Origin: Lunularia cruciata
Lineage: Eukaryota > Streptophyta > Marchantiopsida > Lunulariales > Lunulariaceae
Direction of reading: 5' to 3'
Assembly: GCA_948567375.1 (NCBI GenBank)
Contig: OX419755.1
Coordinates: 24,506,517 to 24,570,516, forward strand
Length of the DNA: 64,000 nt
Of this stretch, positions 56,312 to 64,000 are shown in pieces. Position numbers and translations under genes: made by a program. Within the stretch, counting starts at the first letter, position 1; the number at the start of each line of letters is the position of its first letter. The notes below the pieces were generated by a model. It was not told the origin of the DNA. It saw nothing but the letters and a program-made list of their open reading frames with translations, and did no database searches.

Positions 56312-59300
56312 CTAATCTGATCCAATGTCTACTTCTACTTCAGCTTCCAATCCTGAAGAATACTCCTTCATCTCTTGTACTTTGGATCTACCTAATTCTA
56401 CTAAGTCCTTTGCTATTTCTACTACCTCTTCACTATAGACTATGATTGAGGTCATGGGTAACCTTTCTAACTCTTTATCTTCCAACCCACTCTTCTCTAA
56501 TGTCTCAAGTAACTGACCCAAAGATACATGCACTCCTACTCCTCTTACTTTGGGTCTGATATACATAGTATTCCAAAGACTTTCTAACTCTAACTTAATT
56601 AAACCAAGTCTAATAGATATGTTATTCTCCACATCTATCATCTTCCTATCAATCCGAGTTCTAAGATTGATCAACAAGGCATTCAGATCTTTGTTTTTTG
56701 CATTCTTATTGTGAGTCTCCTGCACCAACAATCATAATTCATGTAACCTTGATTCCTCCATTCTCACCTCGGCTTTTGGGGTTAACTTTGCCTTCAATTC
56801 TATGATCGTTCCTTCAAGCGAGTCCTCCGATTGCTTCCAATGGATGTCTTCCTCTATCACAGCTTTGCTGAGCTTCAACTCCTCCTCATACTCAGTTGTG
56901 CAATCCTCCAATTCCTTCACATACAGATCAATCTTTGCCTCTAACATCTACACCAGATCTCTCAACCTTCCTTCTTCTTGATCTTGCTTAGCAAATTCCC
57001 GCTGCCAGGTTGTTGTCTTCTCTTCTACACTCTGGCAAAACACGTCAAACTCTTCTTCCTTAGCTCCCATCATTTCCTTGGCATTCTCTTGCCCCACTTT
57101 CACTTCGGCTTGTAACTTCTCTTCCCAAAGTCTTTCTTGTGTAACCTCCTTCACTTTGATTGCCAACTCTCTTCCTTGCTTCTCAAACTTCTCTTGCAGG
57201 TTCTCATTGATTTTCTTCTGCAACGCTGCATCAACTCACAATATTTCCCTTTCCTCTCCTCCTCTACTCAGGTTCTCCTACAACTTCCGATTCTCCATCT
57301 CTAATCTCTCTAGCACATGCAACACCGTCTGCACATTGGGATGTTTGCATTGCATCTCCCTCTTCTTCTTCTCCATCTACAATAACAGCAAACATACTAC
57401 ATCCCGTAGATACTCTACGCCCTTGCATCCTACTTCTTCTATCACCTTCTCTTCAATGACTACAGTGATTGGTTGCTTTCCTTTCGAGCCCAAGGTCTTA
57501 ATACAAAGTCAGGATCTTCATATTTTCAATGACTCCTCGTCTGTTGAACTCTCATCATTATCCAAATTGATGATCTGCCAGGCAACCTGCACTTCTTCTT
57601 CTAGTGTGTTCTGCCTCTGCTCTGCCACCAGTCCTTCTTCTACCTCAATTGCTAACTCAGCTTGTAACACCCATTTGTGCATGTGTGTGGTGTTGTGATA
57701 TTTAGCTTGGTATTACAAGTACTTAAGAGATATTATTTATATAGAGATAAAGGATGGTTCTATATTAGTCATGGTTAGCTAAAGTTAGTCATAGCTAAGA
57801 TAGAGGGGACCTTACTTTAGAGGAAGTAGAAAAGATGAGCACCCCTATTTTGGATTTTAGTGTGTTGACTTGGTATTATTCCTAGGTGTTTGGCTTTGAG
57901 AAAAGAGTTGAGAACTCTTGGGCCCGCAAGCCTTTTTGTTTTGGATTCTTCTTTAGTCCAAGGATAGCCCATGTGAAGGAATACTTGACTTAGTGGTTGG
58001 GTCAAGATAAGACCATATGCTTAGGGGAATATGCCCATTGAATGGATATTCCTTTCTACTTTTTGACTTTACTTGACTTTTAGTCCAGTAATTTGAGTTA
58101 CTACGGTAATTAGTAACTTTGGTACGTAACTATTTCACAAGTATATAAACAAGGGGTGAGGAGGTTCTCATCATCCTTTCATTTGCAACTATCTCTCTCT
58201 CATTGAGTTCTCAAGATATCTTGAGTCTTGGAGTGTTAGCCTTGGAGGAGTATGATGGATTTGGGGTTCCTTGCCTTCTTAGTCCATGGTGTGCTACCAT
58301 AATAGCCATCAAAGGTTCATCTTGAGTGAGTGACAGGCCGGCTCACAGGCCATAATTTCTTCTTCCGCATCTTGCCACTTGATTTCTTCTTGAAAAGACA
58401 TCTCCTTCTCCTTACCTTGCTGTACCTCAGATTCACCTTTGCTCTCTTCACTAGATTCTTTGCTCCGTAGGCTCAACTTCACCTCCTCTTCTTCTGATCT
58501 TTCAATGCGGACTCTTTTGCTTTGTCTTCTGAGTTGACTTCCTCTACAAGCAAGATCCACTGAACTTGCTTCCCTTGTCTTTGCCTGATTCTTCTTAATT
58601 TTTGGGGCTGCACTAGCAAGCTTTCCACCTTGGGTCTACTTCTCTTCTTTTTGCCTATCAAGGGCACCACCGTCTTCCAATCCTGCCCTGTTCTCACATA
58701 ATGATCGTCATTACTTCTTAATTGCTGAATATATTGACGCTTCTCATCATCGGCTTCTTATCGTAGATTGGGATGGATATGCAAGACAATCTTCTTCTCC
58801 TCTTCATTGTTCAACAGGTTCAACCCAAGGTTGAAGTGTGCTTCAAATGGCACAAACTAATGTGGTGGTGTCACCATCCTCCAATTCAACACCATCTGCC
58901 TTGTTTGCCAATAGAAACACTTTGCCCAATTGATCGGTTCTCCTGCAAACATCTTGTGGAAGAACACTACCAACTGCTTTGTCACATAGGTGGTGCACTT
59001 GGATTTGAACAGGGTCATCATTGTACCTACAATACTTCTTTGCACCGCGTCTTGATATGTCTCCACCTTATACCCATTCTCCGTGCATTTTGAGGTGAAA
59101 GACTCTCTGAACTCTTGGGTTTCTTTTGCTACTTCTTCCTTCCCCAAGAACGTGGTCCCATGCTCATCTCTACTCTCCCTTCTTAACACCAACTTTCAAT
59201 CCGACTCAGTCCATCAAGCCGGATTGCCTCTCTTCCCCAATGTTGTTGGCCCATCTACACATTTACTAGTTGCAATCTCTACCATGAAATTTGGAAAACT

Positions 59301-59560
59301 CAGGTTCCAATTCCACACAAGGAAAGTTGCAAATTTTATTGAGAACTTCAATGAAAGGCAGCACATCTAACCTCCTAATCACTGGGCTTTGCATTGCCAA
59401 TGTAGGACACTTCCTGATTCCAGTCATTCTGTTATCCTTCGTGATGTGCTTCTGCAAAACAATTATCCCGTCCCCTAAACATGCAACTCTCAAGTTCTCT
59501 AAATTCTTCACAATTTCACTCAATGCCACTCCTCTGCCCTAGTCTCCTTAGGTTGACTCT
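56312..59560 (-). pseudogene. LTR-borne gene in D4, split by a B LTR
   Basis: N-terminal domain at about 58780-59530 (FKSKCTTYVTKQLVVFFHKM, GEPINWAKCF, MVLNWRMVTPPH). Linker with EEEVKLSLRSKESSEESKGE at about 58380-58520. B LTR at 57663-58347. Coiled coils at about 56312-57470 (LEAKIDLYVKELEDCTTEYE, LAIKVKEVTQERLWEE). The coiled-coil end LNALLINLRTRIDRK matches D1 and D3. Broken. Confidence 0.66.
57663..58347 (+). repeat. Solo B LTR inside D4
   Basis: 685 bp from TGTAACACCCATTTGTGC to GCCGGCTCACA, collinear with 14411-15101. TATATAAACAAGG box near 58141-58154. Flanks CAGCT and GGCCA do not form a target duplication. Confidence 0.92.
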
Positions 59561-60007
59561 ACAGAGGCAAAGGAAATTTACTTGTCATTCATCTTGTTCT
59601 TGTTTCAAAACCTGACTTTATAGTCCAACTTTTCTCAATCATTCTTCAAACAATTGTCTGCCAAGAAATCACACCTTTTGCATGCACTTCTCCTATTACC
59701 ATCAATTTTTCTCCCACTTGTGCCTTAGCCATTTTTGGTGTGTGGTATCGTTCTTGAATTTCCAACCCAAAGGAAATCTATTACCTTGTCTTTGCATTGA
59801 GCAAAGTCTCCTTACTTTGGGTTCAACTCTGACAGATCTGATCTAAGTACTTCGTATCTGACATGAAGTCACTTTTCTTTGGGTTACAACACAAAGACAT
59901 AGTTCTTCTCCTTCCTATGCTATTTTGGGTTCAATACAACTTTGTATGTACACTTCTTCTTCAAAAGAGAACAAAACGTAATAAAAACAAAAAATATGGG
60001 TACCACA

Positions 60008-60900
60008 AAGAGGCATTTAGGTTGAAGAACAAAGGAGATATCACTTGAAGGAAGTAAAAAGAAAAAGCTCCAAAATTTGGAAGAAGAGAAGTGGGTGCTC
60101 TAGCTCATAAAACAAGAAACAATAAGAGTTTGGAGAGCAAATGCAAGCACAAGATGAGGAGTTAGTTAGCATCCAAGGTGAATTAGATACAACTAATTTA
60201 ATTGAATATAAGCAAGATGGAGACACAAATAAAAAACTATTGCACTTGTTCAAGACATTGCAAGAGCAAGTGAAGGCTCAAGAGGACAAGGTGGACATCT
60301 TATGAGGCAAATTGGAGACAATAAGGTAATGATAGTTACAACCAAAGTCTAGCATAACAAGAATTAGTCAACCATAGACATTCAAATCAAGAACCTATTT
60401 GTGAGGTTGCAAAGGAAGATCAAGGATGAAATGGTTGATCAAGTAAGGATCAAGGAGGATACAATGGCCAAATTGTAGGCCTTATGAAAAAAATTGAAGA
60501 GGAGAAGTATAAGATCTTAGCAAAATTAGAGGAGACAAAAGATCAATTGATACAATTGGCAAAGAAGGTAGAGTAAGTTCAAGCATACCAAACAAAGCTT
60601 TGCGACCTTTGTGCATAGATCCATGCATTGGAAGCAAAGGTCTATTCCAACAATTGGTTTGTGCATTTTTTGTGGCATTGAAGGAGGACACTAACAAGAA
60701 GTTCTAAGAACCACATCTTACTCCTTGATTTATGAAATTATAAGGGTTAAGATAGAACTTTTGATCACCTTAGTAGAGTTGAAGGGCTATTGACAAGTTA
60801 GACCAATCCCACAGTTGAGGGTATGGATGCTACACAATGAGGTAATTATGGGACAACCCTTGCATGGCCAGCCTTTCTCTTGGCTCGGGGAGGAATTATG
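60008..60900 (+). pseudogene. G: right part, coiled-coil remnant
   Basis: Continues G after D4, starting with the second AAGAG. One frame reads MQAQDEELVSIQGELDTTNL and HLFKTLQEQVKAQEDKVDIL near 60140-60300, heptad-rich as in the C-terminal half of the D gene. Further Lys/Glu-rich sequence runs to about 60720. Decayed. Confidence 0.55.
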
Positions 60901-62418
60901 AGCAAAGTTCTTGTAATATGGGCAGAGTTCTTATAACAATCTGTGGGTAAAGTTCCCAGAGTGATCTTTGCTTGACTGCATGACAAGACTCACCCTTGGA
61001 TACTTAACCTCAAAAATAGCTTTGTAGGTTTGTCCTCTTTGACTTACTTGGTTGTCATCCTTTGGGTAAGTGTGGATAATGCTACAAAGCATCATATGGT
61101 TTAGGCAACAATGCAATGAGTACAACAAGGAGCACTAATACATATCATTACACATTCACACTATTGAGATTGGGCCCAAAACTCAATCATCAAAGTGGAT
61201 ATAATGAATTTTCTTGATAATTAAGGATTGCTTGAATTTCTTGATTTATTTTTTATTTTTTCTTAAAAATGAAAATATTTATTACATTGAATCTTTTCAT
61301 TTTGAAGAATATTTTTTATCCCAACATGGGTTGGTCACTTCACACAATTAGGAATAGACTTGCCCTTTCAACCATGATAACAATTTACTCAATTCATGGA
61401 TCCAATGATTAAGTGAGTTCCTAAACTATTTACTAGAATCTCTCCAATCAAATTGGGTTCTCCTTGAAGAATTGATTAATGAATTAATCCTTCATCTTCA
61501 AAATCATTAGGTAGTAGAGTACAAAGAACTAATGAATGCCCTATCAAACAAGGAATCACCAACCAAGAAGAAGAGAAAAGAACCACTATCATAAGCCCAC
61601 TTATATACTAAGGAACCTAACCCTAAAAAGAAGATTTACTAGGGATACATCCTCAAAATGGTTGAAGATAATATTCATTCTTTCTACCAAATGATCTAAG
61701 GTTACGTTAAGCTCATGAATAACATAAGTGATATGCACCTTCTGTGCATTTGGGTCAATACTGATAGTAATATTGTAGGCACCTTGTAGCCTTATGTCCT
61801 TGTGGATTCTATCAACTCTTGTTGGCTACTTGAGGTATCTTGATGTATTCTCTTGTGGAACACACATGAGGTTTGATTGCCAAACCTTGATTGATCAACT
61901 TCAAACTTTCCACAAGGTACCTAAGGATGAAGTACAAGAAGTAAATAGCCATATAAGTCTACTTGTGAGGGCGTTCTAAGTGGATATCTCCCTACAAGAT
62001 GACTTTTACTAGTATACACTTGGTCTTCCACATGTTGTACAGTTCAAGCCCATACAACCAAAACATAAGAAATTTCTTTTTTCTAATCTTTGTTTGTAGA
62101 TTTACATGTAAGTTTATTTCCATCCCCATAATGAGTAGAGCAAGATCAAATTGGTAGGTTTGTTCTACCAATTTGAATACCAACAGATTTCCTATTGTAG
62201 TCTAGAGCAAGTTGCAAATACTTCCTTTTGCAAATCTTGTGTAAGAGTTAGTCATTGAAGGAACGGGTATTATGCCAACCATTCCTTGTCTTCTCAACAT
62301 AAAGCCTTGGTGGCTTTGGTTTACATTGATCACTCTTGGTGTTCTAAAAGTCATGAACAATGGGAGAGTTGTAACAACAATTGGGTTGTAATTGGACCCA
62401 TGGCTTAGAGAAATGGCT
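60901..62418. other. No recognised gene
   Basis: AT-rich, with short frames only. The stretch 61794-61979 (plus) gives a 61-residue frame that might be a scrap of a gag, but no motif supports this. 61250-61320 is A/T-rich. I see no RNA gene and no clear repeat boundary. Confidence 0.5.
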
Positions 62419-63106
62419 TGTGAGCCGGCCTGTCTCTCACTCAAGATGAACCCTCTAATGGCTATTAAGGTAGCGCACCATGGACTAAGAAGGCAAAGAA
62501 CCCCAACTCCATCATACTCCTCTAAGGCTAACACTCCAAGACTCAAGACATTGCTCACTAGAGAACTCAATGAAAGAGAGATAGTTGCAAATGAAAGGAT
62601 GATGAGCACCTCCTCACCCCTTGTTTATGTACTTGTGAAATAGTTACGCACCAAAGTTATTATTACCATAGTAATTCAAGTAACTAGGCTAAAAGTCAAG
62701 TAAAGTCAAAAAGTATAAAGAAATATCCATCCACATGGGTATATTTTACTAAGCATGTGATCTTATCTTGACCCAACAACTAAGTCAAGGATTCCTTCAC
62801 ATGGGCTATCCTTGGACTAGAGAAGAATCCAAAACAAAAAGGCTTGCTGGCCCAAGAGTTCTCAACTCTTTCCTCAAAGCCAAACCCCTAGGAATAAAAC
62901 CAAGTCAACGCACTAGAATCCAAAATATTGGTGCTCATCTTTTCCATTTCCTCTAAAGTAAGGTCCCCTCTATCTTAACTATGACTAACTTTAGATAATC
63001 ATGACTAATGTAGAACCATCCTTTATTTGTTTATAGATAATATCTCTCAAGTATTTGTAATACTAAGCTAAATATCATAATACCACAAGCACAAATGGGT
63101 GTTACA
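62419..63106 (-). repeat. B-family LTR, minus strand, solo
   Basis: Reverse complement runs TGTAACACCCATTTGTGC to GCCGGCTCACA, 688 bp, matching 14411-15101. Flanks TGGCT and GGCCA show no target duplication. A primer site or internal B sequence is not seen on either side. Confidence 0.92.
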
Positions 63107-63815
63107 GGCCAACTTTAGCCACTCTTGGAATTTATGAGTTTCTTGTGTGTCTACTCAATTGCTTGGGTCCCTAAATAGGTTGTTTGCTCAACAATCATAA
63201 TGTGGTCACTTCCCATGCATAGGTTTCTAGACCTCAAATCCTCTACAATTACAAAGAAATCATCACCTTCTCCATGGATTCTTGGAACTCTAAGGCTTGA
63301 CTATAAGAAATCAAGTGCTAGTAGAACCATACCTTCTACCCATTGTATGACCAGTTCCACTACATTGAGTGCCAATTTGTACTCCCTATCTTGTGTCCGA
63401 GCCAAGTGGGTCCTTATAAAAGATCCTACAACATCCATTGATGGTCCCATAGTAGCTTCTTCTCCATCTACATATAGATTTAATTGGCTCATCCCCTCTT
63501 CTAGGATGTCCAATGTTTTTTCTTCTATACTAGAACCATGAAGCTCCCCTTCTATTACCAGCTTTGAAAGATTCATGATATGAGTTTCCTCCATAATACT
63601 TCTCGTATTTTGGTACTCATTAATCACCGTCTTTCCTTGATCCGGTACCTCTTGTCCTATAATACTTTTGGGTCTAGGGCTGCTAATGCCTAAAGTTCCA
63701 ACTATCTCATCCTTTTCTGACCTTTTTTTTGTAATTCTTACCCCTATGGAACAACTCTTAGCTTTCCTTCTAGGGCTCTGCAATAACTTTGACCCTTTGT
63801 TAGGTGAGTTGGGAC
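63107..63815 (-). other. Unknown segment with a 160-codon minus-strand ORF (63301-63783)
   Basis: The segment lies between two oppositely oriented B LTRs. The minus-strand frame starts MQSPRRKAKSCSIGVRITKK and includes a basic N-terminus, IIGQEVPDQGKTVINEYQN, and an acidic middle (SSIEEKTLDILEEGMSQLNL). I do not recognise it. The basic, Ser/Arg-rich start could come from a LINE first ORF or from a host gene fragment; neither is supported by a defining motif. Confidence 0.4.
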
Positions 63816-64000
63816 TATAACACCCATTTGTGCATGAATGTGCTATTGTGATATTTAGTTTGGTATAATAAGTGCTTGAGAAATATTATTTATACAAAGA
63901 TAAAATATGGTTCTATGTTAGTCATGATTAGTTAAAATTAGTCATAACTAAGATAGATGGAACTTTACTTTAGAGGAAAAAGAAAAGATGAGCATCACTA
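63816..64000 (+). repeat. B-family LTR, start, runs out of the window
   Basis: Begins TATAACACCCATTTGTGC (for TGTAAC) and follows the B LTR to the window end. More diverged than the other copies. Whether internal B sequence follows cannot be seen. Confidence 0.85.

Larger units (their letters stand above)
55526..60007 (-). mobile_element. D4: solo LTR of family F holding a solo B LTR
   Basis: Minus-strand start TGTGGTACCCATATTTTTTG, end CCTGGTTGTCACA, with perfect AAGAG duplication. Length without the inserted B LTR is about 3.79 kb, equal to D1. It lies inside G. The gene on its minus strand is split by the B LTR. Confidence 0.85.

Noticed and set aside
57663-58347. Target duplication around the solo B LTR
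   Set aside because: Flanks CAGCT and GGCCA do not match in any register tried; the same holds for 62419-63106.
61794-61979. Gag fragment
   Set aside because: No gag motif or knuckle; only a short frame.

Overview
The window is a plant nuclear intergenic region made almost wholly of nested LTR retrotransposons. Ty3/gypsy polymerase genes of four families can be read, with long-LTR remnants, AT microsatellites and one tRNA-derived SINE-like head. I see no host gene, rRNA, tRNA gene or CRISPR array that I can defend. A chromovirus, Athila/Tat-like primer sites, several-kb LTRs and repeated insertion of elements into one another point to a land plant with a large genome. A DNMT3-like methyltransferase in one family would fit a non-flowering plant, but that is a guess. 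All elements are fossils with some to many breaks.

Layout. 1-1936: no recognised content. 2001-7408: old chromovirus (Chr1) with its gag segment inverted and an extra inverted LTR piece at its right end, flanked on both sides by (AT)n tracts. 7736-15101: element B1, non-chromodomain Ty3/gypsy, inserted into the leader of C1. 15102-25188 (plus the scrap 7672-7735): C1, a decayed copy of family C. D1 (20750-24541), a solo LTR of family F, lies inside C1. 25189-32695: F1, minus strand, with its 3.2-kb 3' LTR (D2), interrupted by H (28946-31215). 32696-45449: B2, interrupted by an E element with 5-bp target duplications (CTAAC), which in turn holds C2 (33098-42927, minus strand), the best-kept element here. 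45450-53630: F2, interrupted by solo LTR D3. 53790-60900: G, a diverged relative of the family F LTR gene, interrupted by solo LTR D4, which itself holds a solo B LTR. 62419-64000: two more B LTRs around a 0.7-kb unknown segment.

Most notable. Family C (C1 and C2) carries, between protease and reverse transcriptase, a cytosine-5 DNA methyltransferase domain with motifs I, IV, VI, VIII-like, IX and X in DNMT3-like order. Its integrase ends in a textbook C4HC3 PHD finger where chromoviruses have a chromodomain. The element thus joins gag, protease, DNA methyltransferase, RT, RNase H, integrase and a histone-reader finger. Separately, family F has LTRs of about 3.8 kb that contain a long sense-strand gene for a coiled-coil protein. 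The LTR identity is shown by D2 next to the F1 integrase and polypurine tract, and by solo copies with TG...CA ends and 5-bp target duplications.

How the parts relate: C1 was invaded by B1, D1 and F1, so it is among the oldest. C2 is young, with LTRs differing at roughly 7-8 of 448 positions by eye. B1 LTRs differ at about 20 of 567 positions. No computation was run; all comparisons are by eye.
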